From: Cenococcum geophilum 1.58
Taxonomy: Eukaryota; Ascomycota; Dothideomycetes; Gloniales; Gloniaceae
DNA length: 64,000 nt
Assembly: GCA_001692895.1 (NCBI GenBank)
Contig: KV748186.1
Location: 2,099,785-2,163,784, forward strand
Reading direction: 5' to 3'
Shown piece by piece: positions 34,581 through 46,507 of the stretch (the first letter of the stretch is position 1; each line of letters begins with the position of its first letter). Under the pieces are notes generated by a model. It saw only the letters and a list, made by a program, of their open reading frames with translations, ran no database searches and was not told where the DNA came from. The translations under genes were made by a program, and so were the position numbers.

Positions 34581-34795
34581 TGTAAGGGATATTATTGCGG
34601 ACACCTCGGGTTGCCCTCAGGACAACCCCCGGACGCCCCTTAGATGGTCGCCGGTTACGTGCTAGAGGCATATGCCCGTAGTATATAGTCTCTACAATCC
34701 TAGAGGTCTTACCTCCTTAAGGATTTGTCTCTCTTACCAATCTATTCTGTTCTAATTGTGTCCTTATAGCCCCCTATCTACAAGATCCCCTTACA
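34581..34795 (+). repeat. 5' LTR of the Gypsy element
   Basis: 215 bp, TGTAAGGGATATTATTG to ATCCCCTTACA. It matches 43287-43501 with scattered transitions in both directions of the RIP spectrum. Confidence 0.9.
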
Positions 34796-37700
34796 TTTAA
34801 ATCCTTCCTACTCTTTTTTAGAAGGGTAGTCGGCTCTAAGGACCAGATTGTTTATCTATATCTTTTATTTATAACTACTATCCTCCCTTAAAAATCTCGC
34901 GATGACCTAAATAGAAACCCTACGGATACCTTATGGAAAGCCGTCGCGTAAAGGCAGGAAGGTCCCTCTAATAGTAAAAGATTGCGATAATATAACCCTT
35001 TGGGCAAGATGGCCGAATAAGCCCTAATACCTAGATGCTCTAGGAGCTTAAAGACTCTTATATACCTACAGTTACCGCTAAGGAAAACGCAGATACCCTT
35101 TATGACGGTCGCAACGCTGCCAAAAAGCAACTGGAACCCCTCTAGCCCTACCTAGGCCAATTAGAAGATTAAGCGCTAGAGGCAACTCTAAGATCTTCCC
35201 CTAAGCCAGAAATGCCAGAGGAATATACTAACGCGTTTAACTAGGGAACCAACCAGAACCCTCCTAAAAGACCACCGGCCTATAATTAGTATAGTGGCGG
35301 TATATAGACTGCTTACGAGCTAAGCGGGCCTACTCCTTTAGGTAATCTAAGCCAATTACTAACTTAGGACCTAAGCCTTGTTGGGAAGCCTACACTAGCT
35401 ACTAGTACTAATACTACCTCTATAGCAGGAGCCTCCCTAGGCCCAAGTTTAGAAGGTTAAGAGCCCTATACCAATCTCCTTTAAGACGGATATTAGAAAG
35501 CTGTTATAAGGCTCTTAGAAGCTATATAGGAGAAAGCTACTAATAAATATATTAGAACCCTCTAAGGGCAAATTTAGATCTAGTAGGGTCTAATCTAAGC
35601 TAGGCAAATTTTTTTATAACCTAGTTAAGGCTAAGGGCTTTCTAGAAGCTACTTAGTACCTACCTAAAAAGGTATAAAAGACTTAAAGAGTTATCTATGC
35701 TATAAATGGAAAAAGGATATAGACTAATTGGCTAAGGCCTCTAGTAGTTTAGAACTCCGCTATAGACCTAACGCCTAATAGTTAGACGATTAGGTTCGTG
35801 AGGTAGATAACTTTTTTAAGATGCTAATAATACGAGATAATACTAAAGAGCGTATACGCTAGATTATTAGCAAGATTAAAGACCGATTACTAAACTAGAT
35901 CACACTTAATTAGCTTAATAAAGAGCAAATCACTATATAGCCATAGCTACAAACCTTCCTAAAGAAATAGACTTAAGATCTATATATTATACAATATAAT
36001 AATGCAGAGCTATTCTAGAATGGGATATAGCTGGACCGCTATAACTTCCGCTAGTTTATAAACTTTGTGGAAACTTATACTTAACAGATAGATCTAGAGC
36101 CCTTTAAAAATAAGGACGGTAGCATCTATAAAAAGGAGAAGATTAGGTTTATTTAGGCTAAAATTAAACTAGTAATTTATAACAAAATAAAGCGTATAGG
36201 AGCCCTATCGCGGATTACTATATATACGGATTTTAAATGAGTAGTTCTAAACGCTAAAGATACGGTAAGAAACCAGACCTCTTCCGGTAAGAAGCTAGGG
36301 GGTTACTAAAAACGTGGGCACTCTAGTAGTAATATAGGGTAGACCTAACCTTTAAAGAAGCCGTTCTTAAAGAGAACTTTAAAAGGGTTAAAGTTAGGAA
36401 CTTTAAATAACGGGAAAGACTCCTAGGGCCAACCTAATACCCGTCTAGCACCTTTACGGGAACACTCTAAGAAGTTAAGAAAAAACTCTAGAGGCAAATC
36501 TTATTAGAAAAATAAGCAGGGTAATAACTGCACTAACGATCTAAAAAAAGAAAAGCCCTAGTTGCGGACCTCTCTTGGCTATAACTAGGGCAAGATACGG
36601 AAGAAGAAACTTTCTATATTGCTGTTAAGCTAGAAATAATACTCCCTATAGGTAAGATATAATAATTCCAAGCACTATATAATAGCGGCGCCGAAATTAA
36701 TCTTATATAATATAATTTGGTAAAAGAGTATAAACTCATCCTATTATAAAGGTGGCGGAAACCTATTATAGGCTTCCTAGATAAGTATTGGATTAAGCTA
36801 TACAGTACCTATAAGCTTATAGTGTTAGTAGCCAATATACACAACCGCACTAAGGCGGTTGGCCCGTAACCCTTCTAGGTGGCTAACTTTATAGGTTATA
36901 ACCTTATCCTTAGATACCCTTAGCTTATAGAAGTAGATCCTAAGATACGCTTTAAAACAGGAGCCTTTAAATAGTGGAACAATAAAGATTTGGAAGGGCG
37001 TATATTACTAATAAGCCTAAAGGATATCCTAAAGAATGTAGCCCTAGGCAAAACAGTGTACGCTCTATACCTAAAGGAGTATTAAATCTAACCCCTATTT
37101 GATGGCAAGATAGATATAAAGCTTAGTATAGGTAACAACCCCTCTATAATGGAGACCCTATAGGGAACTACTGGATAGGTTATGGAGATATTATAGGGAG
37201 GCGGCGATTTTAAGGATCTTATAAGATACTTTAACCGCTATAAGTTACTCTGGCTTAAGTAATATGCGGAGAGTATACTACGGTACTTTAAACACTGCGT
37301 TAAGGAGTTTCTTACCCTCTATTGGCTACTATATAAAACGGTTTAACGTATAGTAGCAACCATATATAAGCAACTACTACAGCGCATAACGCTGCCCGTA
37401 AGTATCCTAAGGGAGCTCTAGGACCTACCTAATAATAATATAAAGGATAAACGCGACCCTAATTTGTTAAATATTCTAGCAGGCCTAAGGGATTTACTAA
37501 GAGTATTTTTAGGTAGGAGAGCTAAAGTCCTACCATAGAACTTAGAGTATAATTACGTAATTAATCTAGAAGAAGGTAAATAACCACTAAACCTTCCTAT
37601 CTACAACCTCTTACGTAAAGAGCTTAAGATCCTACGGGAGTACCTTAATAGCTCACTAGAAAAGGGATGGATCTAGCCTAATAAGTTGCCGTTAGGCGCA

Positions 37701-40700
37701 CTAATCCTCTTTATCCTAAAACTAGATAGAACTATAAGGCTATATATAGACTATCGCGGTCTTAATAAGATTATAATTAAGAACCGTTACCTACTACTAC
37801 TAGTTAGTGAAATGCTAGATTAACTATCTAGGGCGAAGATCTTTACGAAGTTGGATTTATAAGACGCCTATTATAGGCTCCGTATTAAAGAAGGGGATAA
37901 GTAGAAGACCGCTTTTAAGACCTAATACGGCTACTTTAAGTATCTAGTAATGCCTTTTGGGCTAGCTAATACGCCTATAATATTCCAATTATATATTTAT
38001 AAAGCCTTAGGGGGACTAGTTAACCGCATATACGTCATCTATTTAGATAATATTTTTATCTACTTAGAAGATAAGGATTAACACGAGTAACACGTCCGCG
38101 AAGTGCTGGAATATTTGGATAATTAGGGCCTCTACACTAAAGCGTTAAAGTATATCTTTAACACCAAGCAGGTTAAGTTCCTAGGTTATATTATAACGCC
38201 TATAGGTGTAGTTATAGACCTAGTACGGGCGCAGATAATCCAGGAGTAGCCAAAGCTAAAGAGCTACTGGGATATTTAAGTGTTTCTAGGCTTTACTAAT
38301 TTCTATAGGCGCTTTATCTATAACTACTCAGACATTACCTAATACCTATCTAACTATATTATGGAAGCTTCCTAAGACCTAACCTAAGGAGTAAAAAGCT
38401 TAAAGGCGGTAAGGAAGAAAACTAAAAAGGGACCAACTAAATAGTATAAGCTATAGTTATAGCCTAGAAAGGTTTAGGAGGCCTTTTAGGAACTTCGTGT
38501 AAAGTTTACGGAAGCTCTATTACTGCGGCATTTTGACCTAGATTAGCCATTAATAATAATCACTAATATATTAAATTTTGCCCTTATTAGTATCCTACTA
38601 TAACCCAATAGCCATCCGGACGCTACCTAGCTTCATTAAAGACTAGTAGCATTTTATAGTAGAAAATTCTAGGGACCTAAAGTTAGGTATTATACCCATA
38701 ATAAGGAACTGCTGGCTATAGTTGACTGCTTTAAATAATAGTGATATTACCTTAAGCACGCGAGCCATACCACTTATATACTCTCAGATCACTATAATCT
38801 ACGCTACTTTATAACTATAAAGGAGCTTATACCTTAATAAGCCAAATAGGCAGAGGAGCTTACGCGATTTGATTTTAAGATTAAATATAAGCTAGGGGAA
38901 AACAACCCTGCTAATGGACCGTTATAATAGCCAGACTATACTAAAGGCTTTAAAACGGGAGAAGGAAAATAGATAATAGATATCTTACTCCCTATATTAT
39001 AGAATAAGCTCTGGGTATAGGATGCTTAAACACCTATAGCTCTATATACTAAGTTTTAGGTAGTATAAGCCCCATCGGTTTCCACTAATATTCCGGCTAG
39101 TACCCGGTCCGTTGCTAATGAGGGTCCGAATATACCTAGACAGGACGTCCCTAATACATTCTTAGAACCTAGTGATATACTATCCCTAATTACTAAGCTA
39201 TCCCCTTAAACTAATAGTAAAGCTATAGAGTAATTAGAACTTGGAGCCCTATAATAACTAAAGGACTTTAACCTTATAGCGGCCTTCCTAATATACGCGT
39301 ATTAAAGAGTTATAAGATCTATAGTACTATCTAGTCTTGTACTTAAAATAGTATAAAACAAAATAGCTTTTACCCAGAAACTATCTAAAGGGTTAACGGA
39401 TCTTATCCGTAAGGTATAATAGAGAAACGCTTTCTATACTATTCTTAATGCGGAAGTAGACTGGAAATATAACGGAAAGGAAGCTACTAGGCGCCACTAT
39501 TAGGAACTAGACCCGATAGGCCTACTATATAAAGGTAGTAAGGTTTAGGTGCTATAAGAAGCAAATCTATAATAGAAGATTCTTATAAAGAATTACAATG
39601 ATCCTTTAAGCGGCCACTATAGTTAAGTAAAGATAGTAGAATTACTTTAGCGTAAATACTATTGGCTAAGGCTTAATTAGGAAGTAAAGGAGTACATCAG
39701 CTATTGTAAGAAGTGTTAAGTATATAAGATCCGCAGGCACAAGCCATAGGGTCTACTTAAATTAGTTCCCCCCGCTAGTAAGCTATAATAATATTACGCC
39801 ATAGACTTTATTACGGATCTCCTGCTATTTAAAGATAGCCAAGGATAAATATATAATTCAGTCCTTATACTTATTAATAGGTTTTTAAAGTATATCTAAT
39901 ACCTTCCCGTTAACAAAATAATTAACGTATAAGAGCTCGCCAACCTAATTAAGGAGAAATGCTTTTTTAAAGTAAATTAGCCGTACTCTATTATTACTAA
40001 TAGGGGCAGCGTCTTTATAAGCTAGTACTGGTTGGATCTATACTTCTATTTAAAGATAGACCACCGTTATAGTATAGCTTTCTACCTATAGACGGATAGG
40101 TAAATGGAACGCCAGAACTAGGAACTGGAGTCTTACCTATAGATATATTTAAACTACTAGTAAGACAACTAGTGCGAGCTACTCCCGTATATAGAGTATG
40201 CTTATAATTTAAAGCAATATATATTATATAAGTATGCACTAATTTAAATTGCCTATAGCGTCCAACTATTTGGGTTTAATAGTATACCTAATAATCATTG
40301 GCTAAGGCCGTATAATTAGTTATAGGATCCTACCGGGAAGTTTAAGGATATCTACTAAAGAGTACAAGGATACCTCTAGGAATAGGAGGAGTAATAGAAG
40401 TATGCGAAGTAGAGCCTATAAGATGCCTAAGAGCAGTAGAGACTTTAGTATAACCATAAGCACTAGGATAAGCATTTTGGAGTAGGCGATAAGGTTCTAT
40501 TACGTTTAACAAATATTAAGACCTATTAACTATTAAAGAAGCTCAATATAAGATACCTAGGTCCCTTCTAAGTTAAGAAATAAATTAGCAAGCTAGCCTA
40601 TTATCTCCAGCTACCCCTATCTATAGCCCATATACATCTAGTGTTTTATATAAACCTACTAGAGCTATAGTATAGACTACCACCGGAAAAGAACTTCTGT

Positions 40701-40860
40701 TTAGGCCTAATTAAACACCCTAAGGTAGTAGGCGAGCGGTACAAGGTTAAAGCTATACTACGCTATAAGTCTATTAAGAATAAGCTTTAATTTAAAGTTA
40801 AATAGCTAGGCTAGCCCGCTAAGGACTCTATATAAAAACCAGAGAATTATTTTAATTATT

Positions 40861-43286
40861 ATAAAGATATTCTAAAAGAATATTAGGACTAAGGTCTACA
40901 ATCTATAAATTATAGAAAGCGCTCTAATACTATGGTGTTATCGCAACCTATAAAGAAAGCTCGCGAAAAAAGTAAATAGGTTAAATCGGATATGGAACGG
41001 ATAAGCTCCGGAAACTATAAGGATTAGGGCTATATAGCCTAAGGTAGGACAGGTCCTTAGCCTTTTTATGTATATAGCATAGAGTTAATAGGGTATTTTG
41101 CTAGAATTGCATTCCTATTCATTAATCTATACTAGGAATATTGTTTTTAGGGCTCCTAAGCCCTTCCTGAAAGCCTTTTAAGGCCTTCCTAAGCACCTAA
41201 TTAAGGTCCTTAATTACTACTATATATAAGAACAAATTCTAAAAGTCTAAACTATAAATGCCCAATCTAAAAAGCCACTACGCCCTATTATTATTAGGAG
41301 TAGGATTAGTATCCATTGGGCTATTAAGTAATAACTAACGAGAATAGGATCTAGATGCCTTAGTAGGTGTATAAGTAGGCATAAAAATAGGGGTAGGATA
41401 ATAAGGTGTAGCTAGAGTAGAGACTCTTAAACGCTTAATATTAATATTAGGTCCAAACCAATACTAACAAAGCTCTTACGGCGTAAGCTTATAGTTAATA
41501 AAGATACGCTTAAGCCCAGAATGAATAGAGACATTAGCTGGCTGGTATAGTCTAGAACTACTGAGACCTTGCTATAGCAACTGTTAGTTACCTATCCGTT
41601 AGGTACCCGAAGGGTAATCTACCTAATACCATATTATATTATACTCTTTTAAAACTTAACGCATATACGCGAACTTTTTTTTATAGTAAACGGCAACCTT
41701 CTTTTTATTACCCCTATCCCTTATCTTATTCTTAGTATACTAACCTTACTTTTGTATTAGGCGTTGCTGGCTAGCTTGCTAGGAATTATGGGCAGTATAG
41801 ATAGCTGTAGTATAGTCTTAAATTCGGCTAAGTTGTTTAGTATTTGCGCTAGAATAAGAGAGAGCCCGGGCGATATAGTAGTTAAGGATATTAAAGGAAC
41901 GTTGCTACTTAGGCCTAGGCTATTATTGAAGCTTAAAGTTAGTAATGAAAATCTATTAAGGATAGAAAAACTTACTTTAATATAACTGCCGCTTTTAGTA
42001 CGCATGCATTGATTATAAGGACTGAAGGTATTAGATCTGACGCAGTGCGTCTTATTATAAGCCTCTAGAATCCTGTTATTAGATTTCTAGTCTTTTAAAG
42101 ATATATAGGCAAAATCATTTAGGTAGGACTAGCACTAGTTGTGGGTTAGTAGGGGTTAGGGTTCTATATATAAAGGTAGGGCTAGGATACGCTGTGGAAT
42201 TTACTTAGAAGAGCAGTTAGTAGGAGAATAAAGAGGTATATTGAATTATTAATGAAAAAGAAGAAAATCTTAATGATATATTAAAGATACGTCTAAAATT
42301 AGATAACAGTTAATGGCGAGAAGTAAGGTGTTTAAGAAAAGGAGCAGCTTAATAAATAAGGTGTCTTTATACTTTACCTTCTAATACCCTTTTAGTAAAT
42401 AGCCGTAACCTTGCCAATATAACTCCGTTATAATAGCGCTATTTAAAAGGAAGGAAACACGCGTATAAGTTATTTAACTATTACCTCTTTATAAAAACTG
42501 ACTACGCGGCCGGGGGAAGGCAATTAAGACGTTAAATTAAAGACATATATAGGTTAAATTAGGCCTAAAACGATACTATAGTATTAAAGAATAACATTAT
42601 AGACGTTTTTAACAATCGCATAATAGCTATAATTGCTATTATAAAATGTCCCTATTTACTAGGTAGTAGAGCTACGCTAAATATATAGTATAGGACTACT
42701 AGATTTAAAACCACATATACTAAATCTTAAGAGATAAGTTTCTTTAACTAACTAATTAATACCTTAACCGCATTTAATAACCTAAGGGTAAATATAGGAG
42801 TAATGCGTTAGTGACGCAGGGGATTACAAGAAAAGGATTATAAGAAAAGATTATAGACTATATTTTAGTAGTTAAAGACGACGGCAAGCCAAGGCTTTAT
42901 ATATTAAATCCTATACTAAAGGTTCTACGGAACTATACTAGAACACTAAATTACCTATAATACTTATAATTAATTACAGACCGGCATAAAGGCTTAGAAG
43001 CAGAGTTGTATAAAAATCCCTATGTTAGCTTAGGTAGTCACCGGCATACTTCTAGTAGGCTTCTAATAGGTCTCCTAGCAATCCTTACGTCTTTTCTTTA
43101 GTTATGTTTTTTCCTTATTGAGGTTTTTTAGGAGTTTAAAGTAGGGGTTAGATAGATAGATAATATACAGCGGCATGCTAATACCTTTCCGACATCTCTC
43201 CGAACCTTTTCTGGGATAAGCCCTTATAATCTCCCTACCGTAAGGTAATAGTAATCGGGGGCTGACCGTAAGAAGGGGGGGGGCAA
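40861..43286. other. Unexplained 2.4 kb module inside the Gypsy element
   Basis: It lies between the chromodomain end and the polypurine tract, where Gypsy elements normally have little sequence. Unbroken frames of 73 aa (plus, 41764-41985) and 82 aa (minus, 41757-42005) overlap here, and both strands give protein-like translations if TAA/TAG are read as RIP products. A minus frame around 41300-41600 reads SRLYQPANVSIHSGLKRIF. I cannot assign a function or decide the coding strand. Confidence 0.4.
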
Positions 43287-43501
43287 TGTAAGGGATATTA
43301 TTGTGGACACCTTAGGTTGCCCTTAAGATAACCCCCAGACGCCCCTCAGATGGTCGCCGGTCACGTGCCGGAGGCACGTGCCCGTAGTATATAGTCTCTA
43401 TGATCCTAGAGGTCTTACCTCCTTAAGGATTCGTCTCTCTTACCAATCTATCTTGTTCCAATCGTGTCCTTATAGCCCCCTGTCTATAAGATCCCCTTAC
43501 A
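43287..43501 (+). repeat. 3' LTR of the Gypsy element
   Basis: 215 bp, preceded by a run of nine G and CAA as polypurine tract. It retains some CpG and CpA sites mutated in the 5' copy, and the reverse. Confidence 0.9.
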
Positions 43502-43589
43502 TAAAAACTACTATAAATTTTAAAATTAAATATTTAAACAACTACTGGTTTTTTTTTTTTAAAAAAAAAAAGCTTTTATTCTTAACTAC

Positions 43590-43746
43590 CTATCCCTTAG
43601 CACGGTAGCGTCCTATAATTAAGTAGTCTGTGCGCGAATACTAGAATTAAAAGTACGCGTATAGCCACGGAGCCTTAATCCTATTGATTTTATTAGCTAG
43701 CTCTTATCGATACCGGTAGGACGTAAAGTACCGTGCTAAGGGATAG
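43590..43746. repeat. 157-bp MITE with CTATCCCTTAGCACGGTA ends
   Basis: Imperfect TIRs CTATCCCTTAGCACGGTA (left) and TACCGTGCTAAGGGATAG (right) bound a short insert with no coding potential. An adjacent run of 12 T and 10 A lies at about 43549-43571. The terminal CTATCCCTT is shared with the elements at 53033, 53356 and 56852. Confidence 0.65.
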
Positions 43747-43812
43747 AATATCCATATACTATATAAATTTTATTAGTTTTTATTAATGTTTAGCCTATTA
43801 AATAGATTTAGT

Positions 43813-43868
43813 AGGGTGAGAGAAATCGTGCGTCAGGTGGGGGCCATGCGTTAGGTAGGGAGTCTTAG
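43813..43868 (-). repeat. Right TIR of the outer nested element
   Basis: Inverted copy of 28126-28180. The inner CGTGCGTCAGGTGGGGG unit is intact, while the outer one reads TGCGTTAGGTAGGG, with two C-to-T changes. Confidence 0.8.
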
Positions 43869-44353
43869 TATGCATAGAACCATTCAACAACTGCGGACTC
43901 TTCTAGTGGCAAGTCTAACCAATGCACTCGATTGGGGGCCATAGTTAACATCTAGCCGGTAATATACGCCATCGACTAATACATTCCACTTTGATTTTTT
44001 GTTCAGCTACCCTGATGCCAGGAGAGCTACATCCCAGCAATACTAAGAATTATGTATATATGTTCCGATATTCCTTGTGTCGATTCAGGTTAGATTTAGC
44101 CTATTATCCTATCCTTGTTCCTATTCCGGTTGTACTACTACCCCTCCCTTTCCTATTTCAGACACCTACCTCATGTATAAATAGCTTCTTTTCTTCATAG
44201 TTGAATAGACAGTCCTCATTCTTTACTTACTCATCGGTGCACGGACTACCGATCGACACCTTGCTATATAGCCTTCTAGTGCCCTACAAGGCTGCAATTC
44301 CCTTCATTTCATCACAATTATACAGTTCAATTTTTTAATCCCACGCCGCCAAG
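43869..44353. promoter_or_regulatory. Promoter and leader region of the DUF3176 gene
   Basis: Normal base composition returns within about 10 bp of the transposon end, and CpA/TpG are present. The last 150 bp are C/T-rich (CTTTACTTACTCATC..., ACAATTATACAG) as in fungal leaders. All promoter elements would have to sit in this 0.48 kb or inside the transposon. Confidence 0.4.
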
Positions 44354-46507
44354 ATGGCCAAAGAACAGATTTCTAGCTTACCGACTAAGGAGCCGGTCAC
44401 TGGCATGCATAATAAACCGATTGCTAGTCCCTGTAAGCAGATGGGAACTCACGACAGCGCCGCACCATTGCAGGGCGATATTGTATCGACCTCCAAGGCT
44501 GACGACTGGTGGATCTGGGAACTTCTTGGTGTGCTGGGATCCGCTCTGGCAATTTCAGGCCTGTGTATTTTGCTCAAAGAATTCGACAGAAGTCCATTAC
44601 CTCGCTGGTCTTACACTTACCATGGGAAAATAGCTCGGTTTCGGGACAAATCAGCACACATAACTCTCAATTCCATCATTGAGGCGATAAGCATCGCCGC
44701 TAGGCTTTGTCTGCTAATTCCTATCACAAGATGCCTCAGCCAGCTCAAGTGGGTTTGGTTTGCGGAAAAGGAAAGAACACTCACAGACTTAATATATTTT
44801 GAAGCGGCATCGAGGCAGAGTCTGCTTGACAGTGTCAAACTTATTTGGAGTCTCAAGGCAAGGTAAACCCTCACTTTCCCCTATTCTAGGAATTTGGAAA
44901 GGCGATATACTAAAACCCCGGATACCCCCTCAGACACTTCGCAGTGATGGGAGCGTTGGCGGTTATTGCAGCCCAAGGCTTCTCGTTCTTCACTCAGAAC
45001 CTTGTTACCTATCCAATCATGTACCCCAGTGACCCAAATTTGCATAAACCCCTTCCTCCGAACACTGACCAGCTATATGCGAATTGGACAATGGGGTTTT
45101 CGAATGGCTCGAGTATTCCACTCCCCCCTGAATTGCAAACTGCAAGGATAGCGAACGCGACAACCTACCAAGCAGTAACTCCTGGGAATGCGCCTTGTAG
45201 GTCTACATGGTCCCTTACCGTCAGAGAGCCAGATGCTCCTAGATGCTTAACCTATCGATTTGAATCAACGCTGACGTCTTTAAGATTACAACGTCGACCC
45301 GGAAATGAAAGCAAACATCTGGGCTGCCATCTACGCTACAGACCCCTATGGATCCTGGAGCATACCATCATACTTTTGCAGTACGGGAAACTGCACTTGG
45401 GAAGGATATTCATCGCTTGGTGTATGCTCGCGCTGTTCTGATCTTACTTCCAGGTTGACGAAGAATTGCGTTTCCAAACCTGGGATTGACCCGCCGGGTG
45501 TCACGGGCTGTGACGTTTCCTTGCCCAATGGGTTTAACCTAGGAGGCGTTGAGGGTTCTCGATATAACCTCATGGCAATGAATACTAGCTTCCAGCCCCT
45601 GGTGTATACCAACTACACATCGCCAATTGCGGTTGTTCAGTCAATCACGGCCTACGATACATTCTTCGTTAATTCTACGACCCCTATAAACGCCTCAGAA
45701 TGCGCCTTGGTTCCCTGTGTTCTGAAATATACCAATTCGACCGCTTATTCAAGTCCCGTTTTTAAAGGGGTAGGGTATAATGGAATTTTCTTTCTTGAAT
45801 ATGCGGATACCATCTGGGACAGTTATAATTTCGATAGCAATCACCAATCACCACTAAACGGACCTACAATAGATGTGCCTCTGAATATATCAAGAAACGA
45901 CCCCATAAAATTCTTTATGAACCAAGGTACATATCTAGGTTTGAAATACTACACCAACGCCTTGCTTAACGGGTTTGTTCGAGGCGACGTTACTGAAATC
46001 CTGTCGTTTCTATCCGACAATCGAACCCAAAACGTACCTGCTAGTCCACAAGATGCGATGCAAGCGATATATCAACCTTGCTCCGGGTTTGATGTTTTTG
46101 GCAATCCGGTGTCGGATTGGGCCGCGTGTACTATGACCTGTCTTGCAATGGGAATGACGAAGACCATTCGCGACAACTCATTCAATCTCACAACAAATTC
46201 GGCGATTGGAGATACCTATGTTGGCCAACCAATAGTTACCGTCAGCTGGATATGGATCATTCCGGCTGTGGGGCTCTGGCTCCTCAGCACCACCACCCTG
46301 ATAGGTACCGCCTGGAAAACTCGTCGTACGAGAGTAAAGACATGGCGAGGGAACCCGCTGGCATTGGTGTTTTTGGGTCTTGGGAGAAAGGAGCTGGAGG
46401 AGGTAAAGCAGCATGGGTTGACGGAAGATGGCCTGGTTAAGAAAGCCGAGGCATTGAAAGTTCAACTACGCTTTACGGACAGGCAGGCGGAGCTAGTTCA
46501 TGCCTAA
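44354..46507 (+). CDS. DUF3176-family fungal membrane protein
   Basis: Model: exons 44354-44862, 44934-45196, 45285-46507; 664 aa. Introns have a GATATACTAAAAC branch (first) and GTAGGT donor with a GCTGAC branch (second), and both joins keep the frame. Membrane layout: two N-terminal segments (WELLGVLGSALAISGLCILL and IIEAISIAARLCLLIPITR), a third in exon 2 (FAVMGALAVIAAQGFSFF), a long Cys- and Asn-glycosylation-site-rich extracytoplasmic part including CSTGNCTWEGYSSLGVCSRC, and a last segment near the C-terminus (WIWIIPAVGLWLLSTTTLIG) followed by a basic cytosolic tail. This is the DUF3176 plan; the family's function is unknown. The gene is intact and not RIP-mutated although repeats lie about 490 bp upstream and 340 bp downstream. 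Confidence 0.85.

Larger units (their letters stand above)
34581..43501 (+). mobile_element. Complete Ty3/Gypsy chromovirus-type LTR retrotransposon, RIP-degraded
   Basis: Two 215-bp LTRs (34581-34795 and 43287-43501; TGTAAGGG...CCCTTACA) bound an 8.92 kb element. The target duplication is CAAAA on the left and TAAAA on the right, one C-to-T change. A G-rich polypurine tract lies just before the 3' LTR. Plus-strand translation shows, in order: a gag-like part (about 35100-36600), protease (about 36600-37000), reverse transcriptase (37640-38400: YIDYRGLNKI, MPFGLANTP, YLDNIFIYL), RNase H (38500-38900: VAFYSRKF, THNKELLAIVDCFK), integrase (about 39550-40700) and a chromodomain-like end (40730-40860). 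All frames are interrupted by TAA/TAG. About 2.4 kb between the chromodomain and the 3' LTR is unexplained. Confidence 0.85.
28126..43868. mobile_element. 15.7 kb nest bounded by 55-bp TIRs with TA target duplication
   Basis: Left terminal repeat 28126-28180 (CTGAGACTCCCCACC..., with the unit CCCCACCTGACGCACG twice) is matched in inverted orientation at 43813-43868 (...GGGAGTCTTAG). TA dinucleotides flank both (28124-28125 and 43869-43870), as expected of Tc1/mariner/pogo transposons. After subtracting the nested Copia, Gypsy and MITE, only about 1.25 kb of very AT-rich sequence belongs to the outer element. No transposase can be read in it, so it was either a short non-autonomous element or has decayed beyond recognition. 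Confidence 0.75.

Noticed and set aside
34888..35130. 80-codon minus-strand open frame in the Gypsy element
   Set aside because: It lies in the gag region of a plus-strand element and has no matching motif; chance survival in RIP-altered DNA is more likely.
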